Positions 34,648 to 43,989 of a stretch of 64,000 nt of DNA are shown here, piece after piece (the stretch's first letter is position 1; every line of letters starts with the position of its first letter). The notes below the pieces were generated by a model that was not told where the DNA came from, made no database searches, and saw only the letters and a program-made list of their open reading frames with translations. The stretch is from the NCBI GenBank assembly GCA_009995225.1, contig JAACPW010000004.1:124001-188000 (forward strand), written 5' to 3'. The translations under genes and the position numbers were made by a program. This DNA is from Sphingomonadales bacterium (GTDB taxonomy: Bacteria; Pseudomonadota; Alphaproteobacteria; Sphingomonadales; Sphingomonadaceae).

Positions 34648-35567
34648 CCAGCGCCCCTGTGGCCCGCATCGAAAGCCCGCACGTGACTGACAGCAGCGCC
34701 TCTGAGAAGGTTAACTGGCTTGCCGAAATCCGCGGTCTCGGGCTGATGCTGCTCGCGGTGCTGGCATTTCACAGCCTTGTCGCCAAGCCTTTCTACATCC
34801 CATCGACCTCGATGATGCCAAGCCTGTGGGTTGGCGACCGGCTGGTGGTGAGCAAGTACCCCTATGGATGGTCCTGGGCCTCGGCCAGTTTCCACATCCT
34901 GCCGCGGGCAAACTGGCGCGTGCTGCCATCGACCCCCGAATATGGCGATGTCGTGATCCCCGTTCATCCGGATCAGGACGTCGACTATATCAAGCGTGTG
35001 GTGGCGCTGCCGGGCGATACGATCGAAGTGCGCGGTGGGCAGATCATTCTGAACGGGGAAGCAATCAAGCGCGAAGTTGTGCCGTCCGTCAGGCTTCCCT
35101 TCGAACCTGAATTGATGTGCGGCAGCTACGGTGGTGAGCAGCCCTGTCTTCAGGCATTCGAAGCCTATCGCAAGATGGGTTCTGACGGCGCCCTTTATTT
35201 CGATCCGCCGACCTGGCGCGAAACCCTGCCGAACGGCGCGACCTATCTCACCATCGACTACCGCGATCAGGACCTCGACAATTATGGCCCCGTCACGGTG
35301 CCAGACGACAGCGTCTTCGTGATGGGCGACAACCGCGATCTTTCAGCCGACAGCCGCGCCCTTCCCATTGCCGATGGGCTTGGCGGACCGGTGCCGATGG
35401 CCAATATCGGCGGGCGCGCAGAATTCATCACATTCAGCCTTGATGGTTCGACCACTTGGAATCCAGCGACATGGTTCACCAGTCTGCGCGGTGATCGCGC
35501 CTGGACCACGTTGCGTCCCGCTCTGGCCGAAGCCTCTAATACCAGCGCCAACACCAGTGCCCGATAA
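34644..35567 (+). CDS. lepB: Signal peptidase I
   Basis: A 307-residue membrane serine protease that removes signal peptides. One N-terminal transmembrane helix ([17 protein letters not shown]), then box B with the nucleophile serine in [15 protein letters not shown], box [13 protein letters not shown] with the general-base lysine, and box [18 protein letters not shown] at 34644 overlapping the acpS stop is taken as start; GTG 34683 is an alternative. The usual downstream partners rnc-era are not here; a DUF3089 gene follows instead. Confidence 0.93.
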   Translation: MTSAPVARIESPHVTDSSASEKVNWLAEIRGLGLMLLAVLAFHSLVAKPFYIPSTSMMPSLWVGDRLVVSKYPYGWSWASASFHILPRANWRVLPSTPEYGDVVIPVHPDQDVDYIKRVVALPGDTIEVRGGQIILNGEAIKREVVPSVRLPFEPELMCGSYGGEQPCLQAFEAYRKMGSDGALYFDPPTWRETLPNGATYLTIDYRDQDLDNYGPVTVPDDSVFVMGDNRDLSADSRALPIADGLGGPVPMANIGGRAEFITFSLDGSTTWNPATWFTSLRGDRAWTTLRPALAEASNTSANTSAR

Positions 35568-35587
35568 GTTAAGGTAGCGAAACACGA

Positions 35588-36730
35588 ATGGCTCGCAAGT
35601 TTCTCTATTTTGTCGCTTTCTGCATCGTCCTGGTGATTGGCGGGCGCATCGCCTACGAGCTGTTTCAGGAGGAGTTGGCCGAAATCGCCCTGGTGCCCTC
35701 GGCCGCCTTCGCGCCGGTCAGGCCGCTTGAAGCCAACGCCTATGAGGACACTGCGCTTTGGTATTCGCGGCCCGGTATCGGCGTGAACGATCCTGCGCGC
35801 TGGCAGCCCGCCTATGCGAATGATGGCGGGGCTTTAGCCACGCCAGCGGAGCCGACACAACGCTTCGCGGTGTTCTTCGTCCACCCCACCAGCTACCTCA
35901 ATCGCTCACAGTGGAATGCGCCGCTGGAGAATGGCGGCGATCCCGATGCTGAACGCATCGCCCGGATCTATCTGCGCGGCATGGCCAGCCCCTTCAACGC
36001 GGCCACCGAAATCTGGGCACCGCGCTACCGTCAGGCGACAATGGGCGCGTTCCTGACCGATCAGCCCGAAGGCAAGCAGGCAATCGATGCGGCCTATTCG
36101 GATGTGCGCGAGGCGTTCCGCTTTTTCCTCACCAGCGTCGCGCCCGAAACGCCTATTGTGCTGGCAGGCCATTCGCAAGGTGCGCTCCATCTCAAGCGGC
36201 TGTTGGCCGAGGAAGTCAAAGGATCGCCTGCTGCAACGCGGCTGATTGCCGCCTATGTCATAGGCTGGCCGGTCTCGGTCGAGCATGACCTGCCCGTGAT
36301 CGGCTTTCAGCCGTGTCTGGCACCGGACCAGACCGCTTGTCTGATCAGCTGGTCGAGCTTTGCCGAACCGGCGGACCCGGCCTCAGTGCTTGAAGCCTAT
36401 GGCGCAGCGCCGGCGCTTGACGGCGAGGCACCCGGTACCAGCCCCATGCTGTGCACCAATCCACTCACCGGCCTTGTTGGCGGCACGGCGCCCGCCAGCG
36501 CCAATCTGGGAACGCTGGTGCCCGAAGACAGCATGGAAAATGGCGAGCTCGTGCCCGATCTTGTGCCCGCCCGCTGCGATAGCCGCGGCCTCCTGCTGAT
36601 CGGTCCGCCACCGGAAATGGGCTCGTACGTGCTGCCGGGCAACAACTACCATGTCTATGATCTGCCGCTGTTCTGGGCGAACACCAAGGCTGACGTGATC
36701 CGCCGGGCCGAGGCATGGAGCGCCCGTTGA
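35588..36730 (+). CDS. DUF3089 alpha/beta-hydrolase-like membrane-anchored protein
   Basis: A 380-residue protein with an N-terminal hydrophobic anchor (FLYFVAFCIVLVIGGRIAYELF) and a hydrolase-like domain of the DUF3089 family. FFVHPTSYLNR..WNAPL and the nucleophile elbow LAGHSQGALHLKRLL are visible. The protein probably acts in the periplasm as an esterase; substrate unknown. It lies 20 bases after lepB and overlaps ruvX by four bases. Confidence 0.8.
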   Translation: MARKFLYFVAFCIVLVIGGRIAYELFQEELAEIALVPSAAFAPVRPLEANAYEDTALWYSRPGIGVNDPARWQPAYANDGGALATPAEPTQRFAVFFVHPTSYLNRSQWNAPLENGGDPDAERIARIYLRGMASPFNAATEIWAPRYRQATMGAFLTDQPEGKQAIDAAYSDVREAFRFFLTSVAPETPIVLAGHSQGALHLKRLLAEEVKGSPAATRLIAAYVIGWPVSVEHDLPVIGFQPCLAPDQTACLISWSSFAEPADPASVLEAYGAAPALDGEAPGTSPMLCTNPLTGLVGGTAPASANLGTLVPEDSMENGELVPDLVPARCDSRGLLLIGPPPEMGSYVLPGNNYHVYDLPLFWANTKADVIRRAEAWSAR

Positions 36731-37215
36731 AACCTGACAGCGCGGTAATTTTTGAAGATGCGCGCGGCTTTGCAGATGCTCTGGGTGAAGGCGGCGTTCT
36801 TCTGGGCCTCGACCTTGGCACCAAGACATTGGGCACAGCAACCTGCGATGGCGGCTGGCGGTTTGCCACCAACGGCATCACGATCCAGCGCGGCAAGTGG
36901 GGCCGCGACCGCGAGACTCTCGCAGCGCTGATAAAGAGCCGCAGCATCAAGGGCATCGTCCTTGGCCTGCCCCGCAACATGGATGGCTCGGAAGGGCCGC
37001 GCGCCCAAGCAAGCCGCGCCTATGCCCGCAACTGCGCCGAGGCATTCGCGCTGCCCCTCCTGTTATGGGACGAACGATGGTCCACGCAGGCGGCTGAAGC
37101 TGCTATGATCGGCCAGGACATGAGCCGCGCGAGGCGCGCTGCTGTCATTGATGCCCACGCTGCCGCCATCATCCTGCAAGGCGCGATCGACCGGCTGGCT
37201 GGCGGCGTGCTTTAG
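36727..37215 (+). CDS. ruvX: Holliday-junction resolvase-like protein RuvX (YqgF)
   Basis: A 162-residue RNase H-fold nuclease implicated in pre-16S rRNA 5' maturation. LLGLDLGTKTLGTA holds the first catalytic Asp, GIVLGLPRNMDGSEGPRA the middle region, LLWDERWSTQAAEAAM the Glu, and VIDAHAAAIILQ the last Asp. The TTG at 36727 has GGAG six bases ahead and overlaps the previous stop; ATG 36715 is possible but has a poorly placed SD. Confidence 0.92.
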   Translation: MKPDSAVIFEDARGFADALGEGGVLLGLDLGTKTLGTATCDGGWRFATNGITIQRGKWGRDRETLAALIKSRSIKGIVLGLPRNMDGSEGPRAQASRAYARNCAEAFALPLLLWDERWSTQAAEAAMIGQDMSRARRAAVIDAHAAAIILQGAIDRLAGGVL

Positions 37216-37258
37216 GTCTGACGTAAATCTCCGTTGCAAGGCAGCGCCGCCCGCCCCT

Positions 37259-37750
37259 ATGGCGCGCAGCATGAACATGCCCCCTGCCCGCTTCAATGCG
37301 CGCGAAGCATCGAAATGGTTCTTCAGCCACGGTCATACCGGTTGGCTGGGCCTCAAATTTGCCGATCAGGGCGACAATTGGGTCGAGCTTGAACTGCCGT
37401 GGCGTGAAGATCTGCTGGGCGAAGCCAGCCGGCCGGTGCTCGCCTCTGGACCGATCATCAGCCTGATGGATATGGCAAGTGGCATGGCGATCTGGCAGGC
37501 CAGTGGCAGTTTCACGCCGGTGGCGACGCTCGACTTGCGCGTCGATTATCAACGCGCCGCCCGCGAACGCGCCAGCGTGCGCGGGCGGGTCGAATGCTAC
37601 CGCCGCACACGCTCTGCCGCATTCGTGCGCGGTATTGCACATGATGGCGATCCCGAGGATCCGGTGGCCCATGTCGCGGGGGTGTTCATGACCATTGGCG
37701 CCGATCCGCGCACTGGCAACAAGGCATTGAAAGGCGGCGCCAATGGCTGA
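37259..37750 (+). CDS. Hotdog-fold thioesterase-like protein (first of a tandem pair)
   Basis: A 163-residue PaaI-family hotdog protein. The central helix reads GPIISLMDMASGMAIW and is followed by the strands TPVATLDLRVDYQRAA and GRVECYRRTRSAAFVRG. The expected His-Gly-Gly before the helix is replaced by LASGP, so the typical catalytic arrangement is missing. Start ATG 37259 is chosen, with 37271 an alternative. Overlaps the next hotdog gene by eight bases, suggesting a heteromeric enzyme. Confidence 0.78.
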   Translation: MARSMNMPPARFNAREASKWFFSHGHTGWLGLKFADQGDNWVELELPWREDLLGEASRPVLASGPIISLMDMASGMAIWQASGSFTPVATLDLRVDYQRAARERASVRGRVECYRRTRSAAFVRGIAHDGDPEDPVAHVAGVFMTIGADPRTGNKALKGGANG

Positions 37751-38135
37751 CCGGTTGGAATTGCCCGCCTATGCCCGCTCGCTGGGAATCACGATGACCG
37801 GCGAGGAAGACGGGATGCCGGTGCTTTCTGTCGATTTCGGGCCCACGGTCGAGGGCCGCCCGCAGCACTTTCACGGCGGTGCGACAGCCGGTTTGCTGGA
37901 AAACGCAGGCTACGCTGCACTGCGAACTGCATTGCTCGCCGCCGGGCGCGATCCGCAATTGAAGCCGATCAACATCACCGTGCAATATCTCGCCGCGGGC
38001 AAATCGAAACCTACCTTTGCGCTGGGCCGCATTACCCGGTTGGGGCGGCGCAACGCCAACGTCGCGGTCGAAGCATGGCAGGATGACCGCAGCCGCCCGA
38101 TCGCGACAGCCGTGATGAATATTCTGATGGTCTAG
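37743..38135 (+). CDS. PaaI-family thioesterase (second of a tandem pair)
   Basis: A 130-residue hotdog thioesterase with the canonical HFHGGATAGLLENAGYAAL, containing His-Gly-Gly and the acidic residue of the active helix, then LKPINITVQYLAAGKSKPT and NVAVEAWQDD. Probably hydrolyses an acyl-CoA; substrate unknown. It shares an eight-base overlap with the divergent paralogue upstream and overlaps the convergent penicillin-binding protein gene by four bases. Confidence 0.85.
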   Translation: MADRLELPAYARSLGITMTGEEDGMPVLSVDFGPTVEGRPQHFHGGATAGLLENAGYAALRTALLAAGRDPQLKPINITVQYLAAGKSKPTFALGRITRLGRRNANVAVEAWQDDRSRPIATAVMNILMV

Positions 38136-40303
38136 GGCGGGGAATCTGGCGCTTGCTGGACGACCATGCCCCCTTCGTCCAATCGCAGTTCGACCGGCAG
38201 GCCTTCCTGACGAAGGATCACCCCATCACTCTCGATCGAGAGCGTGGCGCCGTCCTGACCTAGGGAGATTTCCTCGCCTTCCAGAACATCAAGCGGTTGC
38301 ACCGGACCTTCGGGATCGGGCGAGCTGTCAGCCTTTGGCGCAGGTGCAGCCTCGATCCGAAGCGCGCCGCGCATGAAATCGCGCCAGATCCGCGCTGGCG
38401 TGCTGCCTCCGGTTACGCCGTTCAGCGGGGTGTTGTCATCATTGCCAACCCAAACGCCAACCACCAGATCACCCGCATAGCCGACGAACAGCGCGTCCCG
38501 GTAATCCTGCGTCGTGCCAGTTTTCCCGAAATTGGCGATTGGCAGGACGGCATTGCGCCCGGTTCCGCGATTGATCGCGGCACGCAGCATCGCTTCGAGG
38601 TCTTCGTGCGTGCTGGATGACATCGAATCCGTCCGCGTGGTCAGCCATTCCCACCAACTCTGCTCGCCCCGCGCAAAGGCATGGGGTTTGATCGGGTATT
38701 CGTTGGCCGCGATCCCGGCGTAGGCTGCGGTCAGTTCCATCAGAGTCATGACAGACGTGCCGAGAGCAAGGCTAGGGTCGCCTTCGGTCATCGGCGCTGT
38801 AATCCCGAGATCACGCGCGGTGCGGATCACCTTTTCGCTACCCACCGCCTGAAACAGACGCAAGGCCGCGACATTGCTGGACTGCGCAAAGGCATCTTCC
38901 AGCGTAATATCGTCCGAATAGCGCTCACGCGCGTTTTTCGGGCGATAGCTGCCTTGGGTGATCGGTGTGTTGGGGATGGTATCGTCCGGCTCCCACCCCG
39001 CTTCCAGGGCGGCGAGATAGACGAAGGTCTTGAAGGTCGATCCCGGTTGGCGGCGGGCTTGTGTCACGCGGTTGAACGGGGATGTACTGTAATCGCGCCC
39101 GCCGACCATGGCGACGACTTCGCCATTGCGCCGCATCGCTACCAGCGCGACCTGCGCGCCGCCCAGGGGCGCGCGTGCGACAATCCGTCCGGCCAAGGCC
39201 TGAAGGCGGGAATCGAGCGTTGTGGTGAGCACTGTCTGCGAATAACTCGCCTCCATGCCCTCACGTGCCAGAGGCAAGGCCCAGTCCGCGAAATAGGTGC
39301 CAGTCGGCAGGTTATCGCCGCGGGTGCGCACGTCGATGCGGGGATCGGGCAAAGCGTTGGCCTGGGCAGCGGTGAGATAGCCGACATCGACCATCGACTG
39401 CAGCACCAGGTCCATCCGCTTCCTCGCCCTGTCGTAATGCTTCGTCGGCGCATAGCGCGAAGGCGCTTGCAGCAGGCCCGCCAGCATCGCCGCCTGTTCG
39501 GGGCGCAGTTTTTCCGGTTGGCGATAGAAATAGTGCAGACTGGCGGCGCGCAGGCCATATTGGTTGTCGCCGAAATAGGCATTGGAAAGATAACGTTCGA
39601 GGATTTCGTCCTTGGTCAGCCAGGACTCCAGCCAGACTGCGATCAAAGCTTCCCGTGCCTTCCGGGTGAGGGATTGTTCGGGCGTCAGAAAGGTGAACTT
39701 GGCGAGCTGCTGGGTGATGGTCGAACCGCCGCCATAACCCGTCCATGCCGCCCGCGCGATGCCGCGGGGATCGACACCCCAATGCGAATAGAATCGCCGA
39801 TCCTCGATGGCGATGAAAGCCTCGACCACATGGGACGGCAGATCCGCCACCCTGACCGGCGCGTCGACCACCGCCCCCTGCCGGGCAATCGGCGTGCCAT
39901 CGCTGGCCAGCAGCGTGACCTGCGGCGGAGCGATCGGTTCAAGACTTTTCGATAGCGGCGCGGTGAAGGTCAGCCAGCCGATCAGCAGCGCCAGAACCGC
40001 CAGTGACGCCATGATGCCGCGCCCCGTCCACCACAGCTTCGAACGCGAATGCCAGTAATCGCGCTGCCACCACCTGAAGCGGCGTTTCTCCTCGACCGCA
40101 AGCGCATCGTCGATCTGGCCGAGCTGCGCATCCCACGTGTCAAAATCCGGCGTTCTTGAAGCCCGTGGGCGCGTACCGTCGTCTTCGTCTTCGTCGAGCG
40201 GACGGGTCGATTCGTACAGCGGGTAGAACCCGCCAGGCTGCGCGTCGTCTGCTGCACCGTGACCGGTGCGTGAGCCTTTCCAGAATCGATCAAACAGCGT
40301 CAT
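38132..40303 (-). CDS. Class A penicillin-binding protein (transglycosylase/transpeptidase)
   Basis: A 723-residue bifunctional peptidoglycan synthase. A long acidic cytoplasmic N-terminus (about 90 residues) precedes the transmembrane helix at about 97-115. The glycosyltransferase has IEDRRFYSHWGVDPRG with catalytic E167 and GGSTITQQLAK. The transpeptidase has QPGSTFK (nucleophile S422), SSN (475-477) and KTGT (594-597). A C-terminal beta-rich tail follows. Similar to PBP1A/1C of Sphingomonadales. Confidence 0.93.
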   Translation of the reverse strand: MTLFDRFWKGSRTGHGAADDAQPGGFYPLYESTRPLDEDEDDGTRPRASRTPDFDTWDAQLGQIDDALAVEEKRRFRWWQRDYWHSRSKLWWTGRGIMASLAVLALLIGWLTFTAPLSKSLEPIAPPQVTLLASDGTPIARQGAVVDAPVRVADLPSHVVEAFIAIEDRRFYSHWGVDPRGIARAAWTGYGGGSTITQQLAKFTFLTPEQSLTRKAREALIAVWLESWLTKDEILERYLSNAYFGDNQYGLRAASLHYFYRQPEKLRPEQAAMLAGLLQAPSRYAPTKHYDRARKRMDLVLQSMVDVGYLTAAQANALPDPRIDVRTRGDNLPTGTYFADWALPLAREGMEASYSQTVLTTTLDSRLQALAGRIVARAPLGGAQVALVAMRRNGEVVAMVGGRDYSTSPFNRVTQARRQPGSTFKTFVYLAALEAGWEPDDTIPNTPITQGSYRPKNARERYSDDITLEDAFAQSSNVAALRLFQAVGSEKVIRTARDLGITAPMTEGDPSLALGTSVMTLMELTAAYAGIAANEYPIKPHAFARGEQSWWEWLTTRTDSMSSSTHEDLEAMLRAAINRGTGRNAVLPIANFGKTGTTQDYRDALFVGYAGDLVVGVWVGNDDNTPLNGVTGGSTPARIWRDFMRGALRIEAAPAPKADSSPDPEGPVQPLDVLEGEEISLGQDGATLSIESDGVILRQEGLPVELRLDEGGMVVQQAPDSPP

Positions 40304-40363
40304 GGTGGCAACCGTGTTACCAGCGTAAGACAGTTGGTAGCAAGACCATGGTTGCGCTCTGCG

Positions 40364-40801
40364 TCAATAGGGCTGACCGGTTGCAGGCGGAACGGTCATC
40401 AGCTCGCCCGCATCGAACGCGGCCATGCAGAGCCGCGATATGGCCGCGTCGCTGGTGCCTTCGCGATGCGTGCCAATCCTGATGCCGACGCCATTGTTGT
40501 GAAGATCCATCGCCCTTTCGCGCGGCGGGTTCGCCGAATAGGCTTCGTGGGCGTTGGTGAAGGTCCGTGCATTCTGCGCCCCCAGATCGCGGGCGAGCAG
40601 CGCCGATACGAATCACTGCCGGAAGGCATCGCCTGCCCCATTGTGCTGACCCTCCCGCGGAAAAAGCCGGCGCGCCTCGACCGATGCCTTGTCCCTGACG
40701 TCCCGAATAATGCTGACATGATGCGGGTGCGTCATCAGATAGAGCTTTTCTGCAGGCGTCAGGCCCGACACAACTCCCTGGATAACCAGTCCATCGGTCA
40801 T
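40364..40801 (-). pseudogene. DUF6973-like gene interrupted by an in-frame TGA
   Basis: From ATG 40801 (AGGGGG eight bases upstream) the frame runs to a TGA at 40613-40615, giving 62 residues ending NGAGDAFRQ. The same frame continues with no further stop for 82 codons to a TGA at 40364-40366. The continuation (FVSALLARDLGAQNARTF, TNAHEAYSANPP, MDLHNNGVGIRIG) completes a coherent protein of the DUF6973 type, whose core reads roughly GDAFRHxxW then AHE. So the TGA interrupts one gene rather than ending it. It may be a recent nonsense mutation or a sequencing error. The upstream lipoprotein ends 13 bases away. Confidence 0.75.
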
Positions 40802-40814
40802 GACTGTGCCCCCT

Positions 40815-41234
40815 TCAGTCTGTCATGATTTCCGAACTTTCGAACTTTCCGCGATCGTTAAAATCAAAGACCAACCACTGTGAATCAACCGCAGAAAAGC
40901 CTTCTTCCGGGCCGATCCAATACACCAGATCGTGATCAGCGAAATATGGGGTGTCGGTCGGTGATCCGAGCACGGCGATCACGTCGGCGCGTGACATGGA
41001 CGGCACCAGCAGACGGGCGCGCACATCGTCGACCATCTGCCGGCGTGGATAAGGCGCCTCGTACCAGGCGTTTTCGTCAGACCACACGTTTGGGTCGAAG
41101 GTCATCGCCGTTCCCTTGCCTCCGTACGCTTGAACATCGGATGCCGTATTGTCACCAGGCGCGCAGGCCGCCGCAAGGCCCAGCACGACCAAGGAAGGGC
41201 CAAGGCCAGACATGAAGCGTTTCACCAAGACCAT
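40815..41234 (-). CDS. BamE-like small lipoprotein
   Basis: A 139-residue lipoprotein with signal MSGLGPSLVVLGLAAAC (cysteine at the lipobox). The mature part RLLVPSMSRADVIAVLGSPTDTPYF resembles the SmpA/OmlA (BamE-like) fold, where a short helix, V/I-rich strand and GxP turn repeat; the C-terminus VYWIGPEEGFSAVDSQWLVFDFND continues as strands. A true BamE role is not certain. ATG 41234 is taken as start; ATG 41213 is possible. Same strand as cobS, 58 bases downstream. Confidence 0.68.
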   Translation of the reverse strand: MVLVKRFMSGLGPSLVVLGLAAACAPGDNTASDVQAYGGKGTAMTFDPNVWSDENAWYEAPYPRRQMVDDVRARLLVPSMSRADVIAVLGSPTDTPYFADHDLVYWIGPEEGFSAVDSQWLVFDFNDRGKFESSEIMTD

Positions 41235-41292
41235 CGCTCCGCACCCTTCTGCAGAGTGAGAATGTCCCGAACCGCGCCGACTGTAAACTGGA

Positions 41293-42282
41293 TTACCGCT
41301 TCTTGGCGGCGCCTTCGGGAAGGTCTTCGCCAAACACGCGCTGGTAATATTCGGCCACCAACGTGCGCTCCGCTTCGTCACATTTGTTCAGGAAGCTGAG
41401 GCGGAACGAAAATCCGGTTGAGCCGAAAATCGCCGCGTTCTGCGCCCAGGTGATGACTGTGCGCGGGCTCATCACGGTCGAAATGTCGCCGTTGATAAAG
41501 CCCTGACGGGTGAGTTCGGCCACCTTGACCATATCGGCAATCAGCTTGTCATCAGCCTCTGGCGTCTTGGACTTGACGATCTTCTGTTCGACTTCAGGCG
41601 CAAGGTAATTGAGCGCGACCACCACGTTCCAGCGGTCCATCTGGGCCTGATTGATCGCCTGCGTACCGTGATACAGGCCCGACGTATCGCCAAGCCCAAC
41701 TGTGTTGGTGGTGGCAAACAGCCTGAACCACGGGTTAGGCGTGATCACCCGGTTCTGATCGAGCAGGGTCAGCCGGCCATCAAACTCCAGAATACGCTGG
41801 ATCACGAACATCACGTCCGGACGGCCGGCGTCATATTCGTCAAAGGTCAGCGCCACCGGATGCTGAAGCGCCCACGGGAGGATGCCTTCCTTGAATTCCG
41901 TGACCTGCAGTCCGTCTTTCAGCACGATCGCATCACGGCCAATCAGATCGATACGGCTGATATGCGCATCAAGGTTGACCCGGATGCTCGGCCAGTTGAG
42001 GCGCGCGGCGACCTGTTCAATATGGGTCGATTTGCCGGTGCCATGATAACCCTGCACCATGACCCGGCGGTTGTGCGAAAAGCCTGCTAGGATCGCCAGC
42101 GTCGTGTCCGGATCGAACACGTAAGACCCGTCCGTTTCGGGCACATGTTCATTGCCGTGCGAAAAGGCAGGCACCTGCCAATCGACATCGATGCCGAAGA
42201 CCTCGCGGACATCGACCGTGGTGTCGGGCTGATTGGGCATGGCGTGATCGCCGGTGACGTTTTTGTTTGCAGGAGAAGTCAT
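41293..42282 (-). CDS. cobS: CobS-type AAA+ ATPase (cobaltochelatase subunit family)
   Basis: A 329-residue MoxR/CobS-class ATPase. Walker [14 protein letters not shown], Walker [13 protein letters not shown], and [19 protein letters not shown] (sensor 1 region) are present; the N-terminus [16 protein letters not shown] is CobS-specific. CobS powers cobalt insertion together with CobT and CobN, but no other cobalamin gene is in the window. Context is instead J-domain and bolA genes, a combination shared by sphingomonads, so a role outside B12 synthesis should be considered. ATGs at 42282 and 42240 are both possible. Confidence 0.9.
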   Translation of the reverse strand: MTSPANKNVTGDHAMPNQPDTTVDVREVFGIDVDWQVPAFSHGNEHVPETDGSYVFDPDTTLAILAGFSHNRRVMVQGYHGTGKSTHIEQVAARLNWPSIRVNLDAHISRIDLIGRDAIVLKDGLQVTEFKEGILPWALQHPVALTFDEYDAGRPDVMFVIQRILEFDGRLTLLDQNRVITPNPWFRLFATTNTVGLGDTSGLYHGTQAINQAQMDRWNVVVALNYLAPEVEQKIVKSKTPEADDKLIADMVKVAELTRQGFINGDISTVMSPRTVITWAQNAAIFGSTGFSFRLSFLNKCDEAERTLVAEYYQRVFGEDLPEGAAKKR

Positions 42283-42397
42283 CGCCGTTTCGGTTAAAGC
42301 GCGAGAGCCGCATCTGCAAGCGGTGGTTTGGCAATATTCGCTCGCAATTTTTGCACCCCCGTTCCCCTTGGCCCGCATCATTCCTATATCTTGGATT

Positions 42398-43255
42398 ATG
42401 GCCGACCCCGTCGAAACTCTGCGTCTCAAACTGGTGTCCCAGGTGCGCGGCGTGTTTAACGACGCGGCCAATGGCCAGCAGCCGGTTCCCCCATCTGACG
42501 ATGCGCTGTTTGCCCGCGATACGCCGATCCGCCAAGTCCACGCCGATATCGTCGGGATGATGACCGGCGGGGTACGTGCATTGTTGCTCCAGATGCTTCA
42601 CCCCCATGCGCTGCAAGGCGTGCTCGATCATTCCAATTTCCGCGAAGACATGCATGGGCGACTGCGACGGACCGCGAGGTTCATTGCCGTAACGACCTTT
42701 GGCCACCGCGATGATGCAATGAAGGCGATTGATCGGGTGAATCGTATCCACGCCAAGGTGGGCGGCACCTTGCCGGACGGCACCCGCTATGAAGCGACCA
42801 ATCCGCGGACATTGGCCTGGGTCCACGTGACCGAGGCGCAAAGCTTTCTGGCGGGCTACATCCGGCATGTGCGGCCCGATATGCCCCTGGCCGAACAGGA
42901 TGAATATTATCGCCAGTTTGCCGTGATCGCCCGCGCTTTGGGCGCCGATCCGGTGCCGGAAACCCGCGCCGAGGCCGAGGCGATCTTTCGCGAGCTGCGC
43001 CATGACCTGCAAGGCTCGGCAGCCGCACGGGAAATCGCGCAGCTAGTATTGAGCCAGCGGCCGCAAGGCTCGCCCCAGGCCGTGCAGGCGATGATTACCG
43101 CCGACTCCGTCGCCATGCTGCCCGACTGGGCGCGCACGATGCTGCGATTGCAACGCCCAATGCTGACCGCCCTTCCCGCCCGCGCGGCGACTTGGGGCAT
43201 GGGACGCACGCTGCGCTGGGCATTCCGCCAGAACGCCCCGCCCACGCGCACTTAA
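42398..43255 (+). CDS. Oxygenase MpaB-family (DUF2236) protein
   Basis: A 285-residue protein of the DUF2236/MpaB family, which includes latex-clearing-type heme oxygenases. Conserved pieces are [55 protein letters not shown] and [16 protein letters not shown]. The histidines in these motifs are candidates for heme contact. The ATG at 42398 is chosen; the open frame further upstream overlaps cobS. Divergent from cobS with a 115-base gap. Confidence 0.82.
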   Translation: MADPVETLRLKLVSQVRGVFNDAANGQQPVPPSDDALFARDTPIRQVHADIVGMMTGGVRALLLQMLHPHALQGVLDHSNFREDMHGRLRRTARFIAVTTFGHRDDAMKAIDRVNRIHAKVGGTLPDGTRYEATNPRTLAWVHVTEAQSFLAGYIRHVRPDMPLAEQDEYYRQFAVIARALGADPVPETRAEAEAIFRELRHDLQGSAAAREIAQLVLSQRPQGSPQAVQAMITADSVAMLPDWARTMLRLQRPMLTALPARAATWGMGRTLRWAFRQNAPPTRT

Positions 43256-43315
43256 AGACGCGCCGACCCAGACGGCCAATGCCTCAGGCGCGGCGGTTAT
43301 CAGCGTCGCGCGGCA

Positions 43316-43909
43316 TCATGCCAGCGCCGCGCTGTTCCTGAGCAGCTGATACGCATCGACCACCGCCGTCAGCTTGCTCTCGTGCCGGCGATCGCCGCCG
43401 TTGCGGTCGGGGTGGAACCGGCGCACCAGTTCGGAATACCGGCGCCTCAGCCGCGTGCGGTCAGTGTCAGAACCAAGGCCCAAGGTTTCCAGCGCCTGCG
43501 CCTCTTCTCTAGAGAAACGGCCCGTGGCCGACATTCGTGCTTCGCGTTCGGCCCGGCTGCGGATGCCGCGTGCACGCGCGGCGATGGCATCGAGCGGATC
43601 GGCATAATCGGCCCAGCGCGGAATGCCATCGACCCCCGCATCGGGGCGAAAAGCGCGGGTTTCGGAGCGCCACCCGGCGACCGGAGACTGCGCAGCAAGG
43701 ATTTCCTCGGCGCTCATGCCCTGAAACCAGTCATAGCCTGCGTTGAACTCGCGCACGTGCTCAAGGCAGAACCAGCGCCAGTCGCCCGGCCCATCAGCGC
43801 CATTGGGGCGACCTCCGGGCGCGCGGAACTCGCCCGCCTCGCAGCAGCCCGGCGCTTCGCACAGGCGCCCCGCGCTCTCGACGCGGCCGTGAAATCGTGG
43901 TGAAGGCAT
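43316..43909 (-). CDS. J-domain protein with cysteine-containing N-terminal region
   Basis: A 197-residue protein. The C-terminal 55 residues are a J domain (ALETLGLGSDTDRTRLRRRYSELVRRFHPDRNGG) with the HPD motif that stimulates DnaK. The N-terminal half is a conserved sphingomonad/rhizobial region: RLCEAPGCCEAGEFRAP, GPGDWRWFCLEHVREFNAGYDWF, which could bind metal through its cysteines. ATG 43951 has a better SD but would leave only 38 bases to the divergent bolA; ATG 43909 matches the usual N-terminus. Confidence 0.86.
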   Translation of the reverse strand: MPSPRFHGRVESAGRLCEAPGCCEAGEFRAPGGRPNGADGPGDWRWFCLEHVREFNAGYDWFQGMSAEEILAAQSPVAGWRSETRAFRPDAGVDGIPRWADYADPLDAIAARARGIRSRAEREARMSATGRFSREEAQALETLGLGSDTDRTRLRRRYSELVRRFHPDRNGGDRRHESKLTAVVDAYQLLRNSAALA

Positions 43910-43989
43910 AGCCTTTGCAAATGGCAATGGGGCTCCCAAGTTCCAACCCATAAATTGCCTTTGCCAGCCTGAAAAAAAGGAAATCTGTG

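Noticed and set aside
40613..40615. Selenocysteine reading of the in-frame TGA
   Set aside because: No stem-loop typical of a bacterial SECIS was evident directly after the TGA and no selenocysteine gene is in the window; nonsense mutation or sequencing error is simpler.
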